From the NCBI GenBank assembly GCA_021372415.1, contig JAJFUM010000124.1, positions 1 through 32,662 on the forward strand: a stretch of DNA of 32,662 bases. The letters run 5' to 3'. Position 1 is the first letter of the stretch. Every line of letters begins with the position of its first letter. The translations under genes and the position numbers were made by a program. The notes below the pieces were generated by a model. That model saw only the letters and a list, made by a program, of their open reading frames with translations. It was not told the DNA's origin and made no database searches. This document shows positions 15,022 through 23,984 of the stretch, piece after piece. The stretch comes from Deltaproteobacteria bacterium (lineage in GTDB: Bacteria; Desulfobacterota; Syntrophia; Syntrophales; UBA5619).

Positions 15022-16263
15022 TTGAAAACCAGGGTGGTCATCACAGGCATGGGTGCCGTTACCCCGCTGGGCAACTCCGTCGCGGAGACCTGGGCTGGAA
15101 TCAGCCAGGGGAAATCGGGCATCGGCCCCCTGACGAAGTTCGACTGCGCAGCCTTTGACGCGAGGATCGCCGGCGAGCTCAAGGGATTCGATCCCCTTCA
15201 GTTCGTCAACAAGAAGGAACTCAGGAGGCTCGACGACTTCATCGTCTACTCCCTGGCCGCCGCCGAGATGGCCAAGGCCGATGCCGACCTCACCATCGGG
15301 CCGGCGGAGGCGGAACGGACCGGCGTGATCATCGGCTCGGCGATCGGGGGGCTGGCCACCATCGAGAAGGAGAAGGAGGCGATCCTCCAGTACGGCCCCC
15401 GGAAGATGCCCCCCTTCACCGTCCCGGCAGTCCTGGCGAACCTAGCCGCCGGCCATGTCTCGATCCGCTTCGGGGCGAAGGGGCCGATCAACTGTACCGT
15501 CACGGCCTGTGCCACGGGGAGTTGCGCCATCGGCGACGCGGCCCGGCTCATCTCCGAGGGCCATGCCGACGCCATGATTGCCGGCGGGGTGGACGCAGCG
15601 ATCACGCCGCTTTGCGTCGCCGGGTTCTGCGCCATGCGGGCCGTCTCGACGCGCAACGACGAGCCCCAAAAGGCGAGCCGGCCCTTTGACCGCGACCGCG
15701 ACGGCTTTGTCATCGGCGAGGGGTGCGGGATCGTGGTCCTGGAGTCCCTGTCGGCCGCCCTGGCGCGGGGGGCGCGAATCCACGGCGAGTTGGTCGGCTA
15801 TGGACAGACGAGCGACGCCTTCCACATGGTCGCCCCGCCGCCTGGCCACGAGGGCGCGGCCCGCTGCATGGTGGCCGCCTTGAAGGACGCGGGGATGGAC
15901 GGATGCGAGATCGACTACATCAACGCCCACGGCACCTCCACCCCCATGAACGACGGCTACGAGACCCAGGCCATCAAGGCCGTCTTCGGCCCGCACGCCT
16001 CGAGGCTCGCCGTCAGTTCCACCAAGTCGATGACCGGCCACCTGCTCGGGGCGGCCGGCGGCGTCGAGGCAATTTTCTGCCTCAAGGCGATCGGGGAAGG
16101 GGTGATCCCCCCCACGATCAACCTGGACAACCCCGATCCCGAGTGCGACCTGGACTACGTGCCGCACCAGGCGAGGCAGCAGGCCGTCCGGATCGCCATG
16201 TCCAACGCCTTCGGGTTCGGGGGGGTGAACGCGACCTTGATCTTCAAGCGGTACGAAGGATGA
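15022..16263 (+). CDS. fabF: 3-oxoacyl-ACP synthase II
   Basis: Condensing enzyme that elongates acyl-ACP with malonyl-ACP. It has 413 residues. The active-site Cys163 is in TACATG, His303 in NAHGTSTP and His340 in MTGHLLGAAG, the same numbers as E. coli FabF. The start is TTG at 15022 with GGAGGGG nine bases ahead; it gives the conserved KTRVVITGMGAVTPLG opening. It closes the FAS II group here. Because fabH is not in this cluster, chain initiation must rely on a gene elsewhere or another route. rpiB follows after 68 bp. Confidence 0.97.
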   Translation: MKTRVVITGMGAVTPLGNSVAETWAGISQGKSGIGPLTKFDCAAFDARIAGELKGFDPLQFVNKKELRRLDDFIVYSLAAAEMAKADADLTIGPAEAERTGVIIGSAIGGLATIEKEKEAILQYGPRKMPPFTVPAVLANLAAGHVSIRFGAKGPINCTVTACATGSCAIGDAARLISEGHADAMIAGGVDAAITPLCVAGFCAMRAVSTRNDEPQKASRPFDRDRDGFVIGEGCGIVVLESLSAALARGARIHGELVGYGQTSDAFHMVAPPPGHEGAARCMVAALKDAGMDGCEIDYINAHGTSTPMNDGYETQAIKAVFGPHASRLAVSSTKSMTGHLLGAAGGVEAIFCLKAIGEGVIPPTINLDNPDPECDLDYVPHQARQQAVRIAMSNAFGFGGVNATLIFKRYEG

Positions 16264-16331
16264 GGGCGGGGACAAAAAGACAGGGAGCGGCTCCACCGGA
16301 ACCGGCTGATCCCTTAGGCAGGGAGTGAGCG

Positions 16332-16772
16332 ATGGAAAAGATCATCATCGGCGCGGACCATGCGGGCTACACCCTCAAGGAGGCCCTCAAGCCCTCCCTG
16401 GCCCGGATGGGGTTCGAGGTTACCGACGTGGGGACCGACGGTGAGAAGTCCGTCGATTACCCCGATTTCGGCGCCCAGGTCGGCAGAGCCGTCTCCACCG
16501 GGGAGTTCTCCAGGGGAATCCTCATCTGCGGCTCCGGCATTGGGATGTCGATCGTCGCCAACCGCTTCCCGGGAGTCCGGGCGGCCCTGTGCCTCGACGA
16601 GGAGACGGCCCGCCTGAGCCGGATGCACAACAACGCCAATGTCCTGGTCTTGGCGGGACGCAAGACCTCCCCTGAGGCCGCCGTCGGAATCGTCCGGGTC
16701 TGGATCGAGACCCCCTTCGAGGGGGGCCGGCATCAGAGCCGCATCGAGAAGATCGAAACGGAGTGCGGTTAG
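16332..16772 (+). CDS. rpiB: Ribose 5-phosphate isomerase B
   Basis: Interconverts ribose 5-phosphate and ribulose 5-phosphate, cytoplasmic. It has 146 residues. The motif GADHAGY is at 7-13 and the catalytic Cys66 in CGSGIGMSI, matching the position in E. coli RpiB. R and H residues of the phosphate-binding loop (RMHNNANVL) are present. It sits before glyA, as in related Desulfobacterota genomes. Supply of ribose and ribulose 5-phosphate fits with the riboflavin genes further along, since RibB uses ribulose 5-phosphate. Confidence 0.96.
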   Translation: MEKIIIGADHAGYTLKEALKPSLARMGFEVTDVGTDGEKSVDYPDFGAQVGRAVSTGEFSRGILICGSGIGMSIVANRFPGVRAALCLDEETARLSRMHNNANVLVLAGRKTSPEAAVGIVRVWIETPFEGGRHQSRIEKIETECG

Positions 16773-16854
16773 CACGAAAGGGCCCACTGATGGGCCAAGC
16801 CCCTTCCGGCCCGGCTGGCGGGGGCGGAAGAGAAACAAGGAATCCCAAAGGGCC

Positions 16855-18111
16855 ATGTCCTATCTGATGAAATTCGACCCCGAGGTCGCCAACGCCATAC
16901 GCCAGGAGACCCGGCGACAGAACGAAACGCTCGAGATGATCGCGTCGGAAAACTTCGTCAGCGAGGCGGTCCTGGAAGCCCAGGGCTGCGTCATGACGAA
17001 CAAGTACGCCGAGGGTTATCCGGGCCGGCGGTACTACGGGGGATGCGACTTCGTCGATGTCGTGGAGAGCCTGGCCATAGAGCGCGCAAAAAAGCTCTTC
17101 GGCGCCGAGCATGCCAACGTCCAGCCCCATGCGGGCGTCCAGGCCAACATGGCCGTCTACTTCTCGGCCATCAGACCCGGCGACACGATCCTGGGGATGA
17201 ATCTGGCCCATGGGGGCCATCTCTCCCACGGGAGTTCGGCGAGTTTCTCGGGCAAGCTCTACCGGGTGGTCTTCTACGGCGTGGACCCGAAGACCGAGAC
17301 CATCGACTACGACGAGGTGGAATCCCTGGCAAAAGTACAGCGGCCAAAGCTCATCGTGGTGGGCACCAGCGCCTATCCCCGGACCATCGACTACCAGAGG
17401 TTCCGGACGATTGCCGACGGGGTCGGCGCCCTGATCCTGGCTGACATCGCCCACATCGGCGGCCTGGTGGCCGCGGGGCTCCACCCCTCCCCGGTGCCCC
17501 TGTGCGAATTCGTCACCATGACGACGCACAAGACGCTCAGGGGGCCCCGCGGGGGCCTCATCCTGTGCAAACAGCCCTTTGCCCAAGCCCTGGACACGAG
17601 CCTATTCCCGGGGATGCAGGGCGGCCCCCTGATGCACATCATCGCTGCCAAGGCGGTGGCCCTGAAGGAGGCCCTCACTGACGAGTTCAAGACGTACCAG
17701 GACCAGATCCTGAAGAACGCCAGGACCCTGGCCGACGCCCTCATGGCCGACGGCTTCCGCCTCGTCTCCGGCGGCACGGACACCCACCTGATGCTCGTCG
17801 ACCTGACAGCGTGGGACATCACGGGCAAGGAGGCCCAGGAGGTCCTGGACCGGACCGGGATCACGGTCAACAAGAACACCATCCCCTTCGACAAGCGGGG
17901 CGCGCAGCTCACGAGCGGGATCCGCATCGGCACGCCGGCCCTGACCACTCGGGGGATGAAGGAGCCCGAAATGAAGAAGATCGCAGGGTTGATCGCCTGC
18001 GTCCTGAAGAACCGGCACGATGAGAGGCGCCTGGAGGAGGTCCGCCGGGAGGTCCGGTCCCTCTGCGGCCAGTTTCCCCTCTACGCCCAGCGGTTGGTGA
18101 AGGATCGGTAG
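16855..18111 (+). CDS. glyA: Serine hydroxymethyltransferase
   Basis: PLP enzyme making glycine and 5,10-methylene-tetrahydrofolate from serine. It has 418 residues. The motif IASENFVS is near 27-34 and the family segment [15 protein letters not shown] is at about 49-63. The PLP lysine is Lys226 in [12 protein letters not shown]. The open frame runs upstream over the end of rpiB, but that part reads as shadow; ATG 16855 gives the normal start, with MKFDPEV four codons later as an alternative. It belongs to the core operon between rpiB and comEB. Its folate product feeds dTMP synthesis, which fits the neighbouring dCMP deaminase and NrdR. Confidence 0.97.
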   Translation: MSYLMKFDPEVANAIRQETRRQNETLEMIASENFVSEAVLEAQGCVMTNKYAEGYPGRRYYGGCDFVDVVESLAIERAKKLFGAEHANVQPHAGVQANMAVYFSAIRPGDTILGMNLAHGGHLSHGSSASFSGKLYRVVFYGVDPKTETIDYDEVESLAKVQRPKLIVVGTSAYPRTIDYQRFRTIADGVGALILADIAHIGGLVAAGLHPSPVPLCEFVTMTTHKTLRGPRGGLILCKQPFAQALDTSLFPGMQGGPLMHIIAAKAVALKEALTDEFKTYQDQILKNARTLADALMADGFRLVSGGTDTHLMLVDLTAWDITGKEAQEVLDRTGITVNKNTIPFDKRGAQLTSGIRIGTPALTTRGMKEPEMKKIAGLIACVLKNRHDERRLEEVRREVRSLCGQFPLYAQRLVKDR

Positions 18112-18135
18112 GACCGCGGAGGTGGTCTTTCAGTC

Positions 18136-18618
18136 ATGGAGAGGATCGAAAAGGAAGAACCACGGAACGACCCCGGGCAAGCCCGGCCCGCCTGGGACGA
18201 CTATTTCCTGGACATCGTGGGCCTCGTGGCCAAACGGGCCACATGCCGGCGACGGCATGTCGGCGCCGCGCTGGTCCGCGACCGGCGGATCCTCTCCACG
18301 GGGTACAACGGCGCCCCTTCGGGGCTCCGCCACTGCCTCGAGATCGGCTGCCTGAGGGAGCAGAACCGGGTCCCCTCCGGGGAACGCCACGAGCTCTGCC
18401 GGGGGCTGCACGCCGAGCAGAACGCGATCATCCAGGCGGCCCTGCACGGCGTCAGCGTCAAGGGAGCCACCCTCTACTGCACCAACCAACCCTGCGTCAT
18501 CTGCGCCAAGATGATCATCAACGCCGGCATCGTCCGGATCGTCGTCGGGGGAGATTACCGGGACCCCCTGGCCGAGGAGATGCTGGCGGAAGCCCATGTC
18601 GAGGTAATCCGACGATGA
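18136..18618 (+). CDS. comEB: dCMP deaminase family protein
   Basis: Zinc-dependent deaminase expected to turn dCMP into dUMP. It has 160 residues. The zinc site is His92-Ala-Glu94 (LHAEQNAI) with PCVICAKM downstream (PCxxC). Further cysteines in [10 protein letters not shown] fit the second zinc site of dCMP deaminases. In this gene order the position before nrdR can be held by comEB and then ribD; the lack of a reductase domain and the dCMP-type sequence exclude RibD. The stop overlaps the nrdR start as ATGA, so the two are translationally coupled. Confidence 0.93.
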   Translation: MERIEKEEPRNDPGQARPAWDDYFLDIVGLVAKRATCRRRHVGAALVRDRRILSTGYNGAPSGLRHCLEIGCLREQNRVPSGERHELCRGLHAEQNAIIQAALHGVSVKGATLYCTNQPCVICAKMIINAGIVRIVVGGDYRDPLAEEMLAEAHVEVIRR

Positions 18619-19088
18619 GATGCCCCTTTTGCGCACATGGCGAAAACAAGGTGATCGACTCCCGGCTCAGCAAGGACGGCGACGCCATCCGGCGCCGGCG
18701 GGAGTGTATGGGATGCGGCAAGCGTTTCACCACCTACGAGTTCGTCGAGGAGGTCCTGCCGATGGTCGTCAAGAAGGACGGCCGCAGGGAGCCCTTCGAC
18801 CGGACCAAGATCCGCACCGGGATCACCAAGGCCTGCGAGAAGCGGCCGATCAGCACCGACGCCATCGAGACCATGGTGGACAGTGTCGAGCGGGCCTGCC
18901 AGGAATTTCAGGACAAGGAGATCCCCTCCTCGGCCATCGGCGAGAAGGTGATGCGGGAGCTGCAGAACGTCGACGGCGTCGCCTACGTGCGCTTCGCCTC
19001 GGTCTACCGGCAGTTCAGGGATGTCAGTGAATTTCTTGACGAACTGAAGGACCTGCTCCATCCCAAGAAAAAAAAGGGTGGGGCCTAG
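18615..19088 (+). CDS. nrdR: Transcriptional repressor NrdR
   Basis: ATP/dATP-sensing repressor of ribonucleotide reductase genes. It has 157 residues. The N-terminal zinc ribbon has Cys3, Cys6, Cys31 and Cys34 (MRCPFC and [12 protein letters not shown]), followed by an ATP-cone from about 49 to 139 with [14 protein letters not shown]. The start at 18615 overlaps comEB by 4 bp; longer open frames upstream are shadow. The C-terminal tail ends in a lysine run and GGA. NrdR-box targets were not seen in this window. The gene after it is ribE; ribD is missing from the place it often takes. Confidence 0.97.
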   Translation: MRCPFCAHGENKVIDSRLSKDGDAIRRRRECMGCGKRFTTYEFVEEVLPMVVKKDGRREPFDRTKIRTGITKACEKRPISTDAIETMVDSVERACQEFQDKEIPSSAIGEKVMRELQNVDGVAYVRFASVYRQFRDVSEFLDELKDLLHPKKKKGGA

Positions 19089-19098
19089 GAGGCACAGG

Positions 19099-19758
19099 AT
19101 GTTCACAGGGATCGTGGCCGCCATGGGCTCCGTCCGGAGCCTGATCCGCCGGGGGGACGACGCCTTCCTGGAGGTGGGGACCGCCCTCGATCTGAGCGAT
19201 GTCCGGATCGGCGACAGCATCGCCGTGAGCGGGGCATGCCTCACGGTGACCGCCAAGACCGGCGGCACCTTCACGGCGGACGTCTCGGCCGAGACCCTCG
19301 CCCGGACCCATCTGGGAACCCTCAAGCCCGGCGACGCGGTGAACCTGGAGAAGGCCCTGGCCCTGGGGGACCGCCTGGGCGGGCACATCGTCCTGGGCCA
19401 CGTGGACGGTGTGGGGACGATCCGGCAGAAGGCCCTCCGTTCCGGATCGATCCTTTTCGGTTTCGAGATCGACCCCACATTCAGCCGCTACGTTGTGGCC
19501 AAAGGTTCGGTCACAATCGACGGGGTCAGTCTGACCGTCAATGACTGTCAAAAGACCCTGTTTTATGTTAATATCATTCCCCACACGGCGGCGGGGACGA
19601 CCCTGGGGACGAAAAAGGCGGGCGATGCCGTCAACATAGAGACGGATATCCTGGCCCGCTACGTGGAGAAGCTCTTGGCCGGAGAGGGCCCGGGCGGCGG
19701 AGCCGCCCCGTCCGGGGTAGACCTGGATCTCCTGGCCCGGCACGGATTTTTGAAATAA
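19099..19758 (+). CDS. ribE: Riboflavin synthase, alpha chain
   Basis: Dismutates two 6,7-dimethyl-8-ribityllumazine molecules to riboflavin and its precursor. It has 219 residues. It starts with the invariant MFTGIV and has two tandem lumazine-binding barrels; the second opens near residue 95 ([10 protein letters not shown]). GACLTV and GVSLTVN are the matching ligand segments of the two barrels. A strong Shine-Dalgarno TAGGAGG lies before ATG 19099. No FMN riboswitch is visible upstream, which fits its position inside a long operon. The C-terminal GlyGlyGly-rich tail is slightly extended. Confidence 0.96.
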   Translation: MFTGIVAAMGSVRSLIRRGDDAFLEVGTALDLSDVRIGDSIAVSGACLTVTAKTGGTFTADVSAETLARTHLGTLKPGDAVNLEKALALGDRLGGHIVLGHVDGVGTIRQKALRSGSILFGFEIDPTFSRYVVAKGSVTIDGVSLTVNDCQKTLFYVNIIPHTAAGTTLGTKKAGDAVNIETDILARYVEKLLAGEGPGGGAAPSGVDLDLLARHGFLK

Positions 19759-19819
19759 GGCACTCAGAAAGAGGAAACGCGCAGCGGCACCGCCGCCCCG
19801 CGCGCACAGAGGAGATGGC

Positions 19820-21022
19820 ATGAAAACCAGCAGCATCAAGGAAGCTCTCGTCGATATCCGAAGCGGCAAGATGGTCATCCTGGTCGACGACGAGGACCGG
19901 GAAAATGAGGGGGACCTCTGCATGGGGGCCCAGTTCATCACACCCGAGGCGATCAACTTCATGGCCCGTTATGGCCGCGGCCTGATCTGCCTCACCCTGA
20001 CCGAGGAGGACGCGGACAATCTCCACTTGACCCCGATGGTCCGGGACAACCGCTCCCGTTTCGGGACCGCCTTCACCGTCTCCATCGAGGCCAAGCAGGG
20101 GGTGACGACGGGGATCTCGGCGGCGGACCGGGCGACGACGATCCGCGCTGCCGTGGCCGACGGCGCCAAACCCGAGGACCTGGTCAGCCCGGGCCACATT
20201 TTCCCGATCCGCGCCAAGAAGGGCGGAGTCCTGGTGAGGACCGGCCAGACGGAGGGGTCGGTCGATCTGGCCCGCCTGGCGGGCCTGAAACCCTGCGGCG
20301 TCATCTGCGAGGTGATGAAGGACGACGGGACGATGGCCCGGATGCCCGATCTGGAGCTCTTCGCCAAGGAACACGCCCTCAAGATCGTGACCATCAAGGA
20401 CCTGATCGACTACCGGATGCAGCACGAATCCCTGATCCGCCGGACGGCGACTGCCATGCTGCCGACGCGGTACGGGGGCGAGTTCAAACTGCTCGTCTAC
20501 GAAAACGACGTCGACGACATGCAGCACGTGGCCCTCGTCAAGGGGGAGATCGGGCCCGAGGACGAGGTCCTGGTCCGGGTCCACTCGGAGTGCCTGACGG
20601 GCGACACCTTCGGCTCACAGCGGTGCGACTGCGGGGACCAACTCCACCGGGCCATGAAGATGGTGGAGGAGGCCGGCAAGGGGGTCATCGTCTACATGCA
20701 CCAGGAGGGGCGCGGGATCGGACTGGTGAACAAGATCCGGGCTTATGAGCTCCAAGACCAGGGGAAGGACACCGTGGAGGCCAACATCGCCCTGGGCTTC
20801 AAGGAGGACCTCCGGGATTACGGCATCGGCGCCCAGATCCTGGCCGACATCGGCATCCGCAAGATGCGCCTCCTGACGAACAACCCCAAGAAGATCGTCG
20901 GCCTCGAGGGATACGGCATCACGATTACCGAGCGCGTCCCGATCGAGGTCAAGCCGAATGAGAACAACATCCAGTACCTCCAGACGAAGAAGAAGAAGAT
21001 GGGACACCTCCTGAAGGTCTGA
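19820..21022 (+). CDS. ribBA: Bifunctional 3,4-dihydroxy-2-butanone 4-phosphate synthase / GTP cyclohydrolase II
   Basis: Makes both starting units of riboflavin: RibB from ribulose 5-phosphate and RibA from GTP. It has 400 residues, the standard fusion length. The RibB half (about 1-205) has the acidic loop [12 protein letters not shown] at 22-33 and GRGLICL, and the segment with SPGHIFP. The RibA half (about 206-400) has the zinc site [18 protein letters not shown] at about 254-271 and HQEGRGIGL. All key residues of both active sites appear intact, so both activities are expected, unlike fusions with a degenerate RibA half. It stands between ribE and ribH. Confidence 0.96.
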   Translation: MKTSSIKEALVDIRSGKMVILVDDEDRENEGDLCMGAQFITPEAINFMARYGRGLICLTLTEEDADNLHLTPMVRDNRSRFGTAFTVSIEAKQGVTTGISAADRATTIRAAVADGAKPEDLVSPGHIFPIRAKKGGVLVRTGQTEGSVDLARLAGLKPCGVICEVMKDDGTMARMPDLELFAKEHALKIVTIKDLIDYRMQHESLIRRTATAMLPTRYGGEFKLLVYENDVDDMQHVALVKGEIGPEDEVLVRVHSECLTGDTFGSQRCDCGDQLHRAMKMVEEAGKGVIVYMHQEGRGIGLVNKIRAYELQDQGKDTVEANIALGFKEDLRDYGIGAQILADIGIRKMRLLTNNPKKIVGLEGYGITITERVPIEVKPNENNIQYLQTKKKKMGHLLKV

Positions 21023-21067
21023 GGGCCTTTTGGACAGAAAACGCGATATTGATCAGGAGAACGAGCC

Positions 21068-21532
21068 ATGCCAAGAACCATAGAGGGGAAGATCGTCGCC
21101 AAGGGGATGCGATTCGGCATCGCGGCCAGCCGCTTCAACGACTTCATCAGCGGCCGGCTGATCGAGGGGGCCGTAGACGCCCTTGTCAGAGCCGGGGCCG
21201 ATGAAAAGGAGATCCAGATCGTCCGGGTCCCCGGCGCGTTTGAGCTGCCGCTGGCTGCCAAGAAGATGGCCAAGAGCGGCCGCTTCGACGCCGTGATCTG
21301 CCTGGGGGCCGTCATCCGCGGCGCCACGCCCCACTTCGAGTACATCAGCGCCGAGGTCTCCAAGGGGATCGCCGCGGTAGGTCTGGAGACCGAAGTCCCC
21401 GTGGCCTTCGGCGTCCTGACCACGGACACGATCGAACAGGCGATCGAACGGGCGGGTTCCAAGGCTGGGAACAAGGGGTGGGACGCCGCCATGACCGCCA
21501 TCGAGATGGTTGATCTTTTCAAGAAACTGTAA
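21068..21532 (+). CDS. ribH: 6,7-dimethyl-8-ribityllumazine synthase
   Basis: Condenses the RibB and RibA/RibD products to lumazine. It has 154 residues. The substrate region [14 protein letters not shown] contains catalytic His89 (His88 in B. subtilis numbering). [12 protein letters not shown] at about 20-30 and [12 protein letters not shown] are typical. It probably forms an icosahedral or pentameric shell like its relatives. It is followed by nusB after about 50 bp, the common rib-nusB link. With ribE, ribBA and ribH here, only ribD is missing to make a full pathway. Confidence 0.97.
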   Translation: MPRTIEGKIVAKGMRFGIAASRFNDFISGRLIEGAVDALVRAGADEKEIQIVRVPGAFELPLAAKKMAKSGRFDAVICLGAVIRGATPHFEYISAEVSKGIAAVGLETEVPVAFGVLTTDTIEQAIERAGSKAGNKGWDAAMTAIEMVDLFKKL

Positions 21533-21584
21533 TATAGCTCGGGCCCGGCCGGGTTCTCCCATTCCCCGGACCTGTGAGGCATGC

Positions 21585-22043
21585 ATGCACCAGCGGCGTA
21601 AGGCAAGAGAGATTGCCCTGCAGGTTCTGTACGAACTAGATGTCCAGAACATCAGTGTCCGGGAGGCCATCGATCGCTTCTGGGCGAACTTCGAGGCCCA
21701 GGAGGAAGCCAAGGCCTTTTCCACCCTTCTGATCGAGGGCACTTGGAATAACCGTGAACGGATCGATCAACTGATCAGCACCAGTTCCGAGAACTGGACC
21801 ATGGCCCGGATGTCCCGGGTGGATAAGAGCATCCTGCGGATGGCCGTCTACGAGCTTCTGTTCTGTCACGACATCCCCCCGAAGGTGACCCTCAACGAGG
21901 CGATCGATCTGGGAAAGGTCTACGGATCGGAGAATTCGGGGGCCTTCATCAACGGCATCCTGGATGCCCTCTACGCGAAACTGCGCAAGAAGAAGGATGA
22001 AGATCAAGGTATCGACAGCCATACCGGATCTCCTGGTCCGTGA
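21585..22043 (+). CDS. nusB: Transcription antitermination factor NusB
   Basis: RNA-binding factor that acts with NusE (S10) at boxA in rRNA transcription. It has 152 residues. It starts HQRRKAREIALQVLYELD, the classic NusB opening, and has RMSRVDKSILRMAVYELL and the end segment VTLNEAIDLGKVYGS. Two ATGs lie 4 bp apart at 21581 and 21585; only 21585 is in frame. The last 47 bp overlap the next gene, so the C-terminal tail after KLRKKKDE is probably not conserved. Confidence 0.95.
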   Translation: MHQRRKAREIALQVLYELDVQNISVREAIDRFWANFEAQEEAKAFSTLLIEGTWNNRERIDQLISTSSENWTMARMSRVDKSILRMAVYELLFCHDIPPKVTLNEAIDLGKVYGSENSGAFINGILDALYAKLRKKKDEDQGIDSHTGSPGP

Positions 22044-22620
22044 AGCCCTGTTCCTCGGCTTCTTCTCCGATGAACGGCCGCCCAGAGGGTACTGTGGTTG
22101 GGTGGACTGGCGTCTCAACGGAATGATCTCCAGCGAGATCGCCCAGGGGAGAATCGCGGGGAACTTCCTGGAAAAGATCGCCTGCCCATTCCCGGGGCGC
22201 ATCCCCGTCTCCCGCCTGCTTCTCTTCGGCCTGGGCCCGATCGCCGAGCTGACGTACGACAGGCTCTACAACGCCGGTTTCGAAATGGCCAAGACCGCCG
22301 GCGGCATGGAGGCGACGGACGTGGGCCTTCCCATGCCCGCCGCCGGCCGCGGTCACCTGCAGTTGGCGGGGATGACCGAGGCCCTGATGACCGGTTTCTT
22401 CGACGGCTACGCCCGGGAACCGGAACGGCTGGTCTCGATGGACCTGGAGATACCTGCAAGGCCGGAACATGTCAGCGACATCCTCAGGGGACTGGAACGG
22501 TTCCGGCAGCGCGCGGGCACGGCGGGCATCGAGATCAGCGAATCAGAGAGGGTGGCAGACGGGACGGACGCCGACAGCCAGGAGCCGTCGTTCAGACAAC
22601 CGGTGGAAACAACCCTATGA
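21997..22620 (+). CDS. Peptidase M17 N-terminal-domain-like protein
   Basis: A protein of 207 residues whose middle (about 20-150) has the pattern of the macro-like N-terminal domain of leucyl aminopeptidases, with LLLFGLGP and then an AxxDVGLPMPAAGRG region. The catalytic M17 metal-binding domain is absent, so it is not an aminopeptidase by itself. Similar stand-alone proteins are known next to nusB in Desulfobacterota, where the role is unknown. The ATG at 21997 follows AGAAGAAGG and lies inside the end of nusB, a 47-bp overlap. The stop overlaps the trkA start as ATGA. The family call is by eye, with moderate certainty. Confidence 0.7.
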   Translation: MKIKVSTAIPDLLVREALFLGFFSDERPPRGYCGWVDWRLNGMISSEIAQGRIAGNFLEKIACPFPGRIPVSRLLLFGLGPIAELTYDRLYNAGFEMAKTAGGMEATDVGLPMPAAGRGHLQLAGMTEALMTGFFDGYAREPERLVSMDLEIPARPEHVSDILRGLERFRQRAGTAGIEISESERVADGTDADSQEPSFRQPVETTL

Positions 22621-23984
22621 AAGTCATCGTCATCGGCGCGGGCGAGGTGGGCTACCACATCGCCGACATCCTCACCCGTGAGGGAATCGATACAGTCGTC
22701 ATTGACCGAAACGAGGAGCGTCTCCGGGAGATCTCAGAAACGCTCGACGTGCAGACCTTCGTGGGAAGCGGCAGCAGCCCGGAGGTCCTGAAAAATGCGG
22801 GGATGGCCCAGGCCGACATGGTGGTGGCAGTCACGGACAGCGACGAGGCCAACATGATCGCCTGCCTGCTGGCCTCCACCCAGTCGAGGATCCCCATCCG
22901 GATCGCCCGGATCCGCAACCCCGAACTGGGCGGCGACTTCGTGCTCTGCAGCAAGGACCATCTCAACATCGACCTCGTCATCAATCCGGAACAGGAGGCC
23001 GTCAACGAGATGATAGACCTGCTGGAGTTTCCCGGAGCCGCGGAGGTCTTCAGTTTCGCCGGCGGGCGGATTCGCCTGCTGGGCTTCACCATCGACGAGG
23101 GCGCCGCCGTGGTGGGCAAAAGGCTCGCCGACCTGCGGGCAATGACCCCGGGGGTCAAGGTCCTGGTCACCTCGATGGTGAGGGACGATCGGTTCATCGT
23201 CCCATCGGGAGAGTCGGTCATCGAGGCCGGGGACTACCTCTTCGCCGTCGCTGACGCCGGACGGGTCCGGGAGCTCCTCGGCTTCTTCGGCAAGGACATC
23301 AGACCGCCCCGCCGGGTCATCATCATCGGCGGCGGGAACACGGGATTCATGCTCGCCGAGACGATCGAAAAGATGGGCATCACCGTCAAACTGATCGAAA
23401 AGCGGCGCGAGAAGTGCGATCAACTCGCCTCCCGCCTGGAGAAAACCGTGGTCCTGCATGGCGACGGGACGAGCCAGGAACTGCTCAAGGAGGAGAACAT
23501 CCGGGACACGGACTTCTTCATCGCCGTCACCAACGACGAGGAGGCCAACATCCTTGGAGCGCTCCTGGCCAAGCAGCTCGGGGCCCACAAGGTGATCTCG
23601 CTGATCAGACGGGTCGACTATATCCCCCTTGTCGGCCGGGTCGGGATCGACGGGGTGATCAACCCCCGCCATGCCGCAGTCGGCCGGATCCTCCACTTCA
23701 TCCGGAAGGGGAAGATCATCTCCGCGACCCCGCTTCGGGACGAGAAGGCGGAGGCCTTCGAGTTCATCGCCCTGGAGACGTCGGAGATCACCGACCGTCC
23801 CTTCAAAGAGATCCCCTTCCCCCAGGGCACCATCGTCGGAGCGATCGTCCGGGGCGAGGAGATCATCATTCCCGGCGGGGATTCGGTCATCCGTCCGGGT
23901 GACCACTGCATCATCTTCTCCCCCCGCTCGGCCATCACCCAACTGGAAAAGCTCCTCACCGTGAAGCTGGAATACTTCGAATGA
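22617..23984 (+). CDS. trkA: Trk system potassium uptake protein TrkA
   Basis: Cytoplasmic nucleotide-binding regulator of the TrkH K+ channel. It has 455 residues in two tandem RCK units. The first TrkA-N domain opens with IGAGEVGYHIA and the second, at about 235, with IGGGNTGFMLA; both have the GxGxxG NAD(H)-binding loop and an acidic residue at the end of strand 2. Each is followed by a TrkA-C domain. The ATG at 22617 overlaps the upstream stop by 4 bp and the stop overlaps the trkH start by 4 bp, so the three genes are coupled. Nothing unusual in the motifs. Confidence 0.96.
   Translation: MKVIVIGAGEVGYHIADILTREGIDTVVIDRNEERLREISETLDVQTFVGSGSSPEVLKNAGMAQADMVVAVTDSDEANMIACLLASTQSRIPIRIARIRNPELGGDFVLCSKDHLNIDLVINPEQEAVNEMIDLLEFPGAAEVFSFAGGRIRLLGFTIDEGAAVVGKRLADLRAMTPGVKVLVTSMVRDDRFIVPSGESVIEAGDYLFAVADAGRVRELLGFFGKDIRPPRRVIIIGGGNTGFMLAETIEKMGITVKLIEKRREKCDQLASRLEKTVVLHGDGTSQELLKEENIRDTDFFIAVTNDEEANILGALLAKQLGAHKVISLIRRVDYIPLVGRVGIDGVINPRHAAVGRILHFIRKGKIISATPLRDEKAEAFEFIALETSEITDRPFKEIPFPQGTIVGAIVRGEEIIIPGGDSVIRPGDHCIIFSPRSAITQLEKLLTVKLEYFE

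Noticed and set aside
15442..16296. Leftward open frame antisense to fabF
   Set aside because: Covers the FabF active-site region in antisense; no independent evidence for coding.
19089..19098. FMN riboswitch before the riboflavin genes
   Set aside because: Only about 10 bp separate nrdR and ribE, and no FMN-element motifs were seen before ribBA or ribH.
22734..23942. Long leftward open frame antisense to trkA
   Set aside because: Shadow of a clear TrkA gene; composition dominated by Asp/Glu/Gly/Leu repeats and no start signal.
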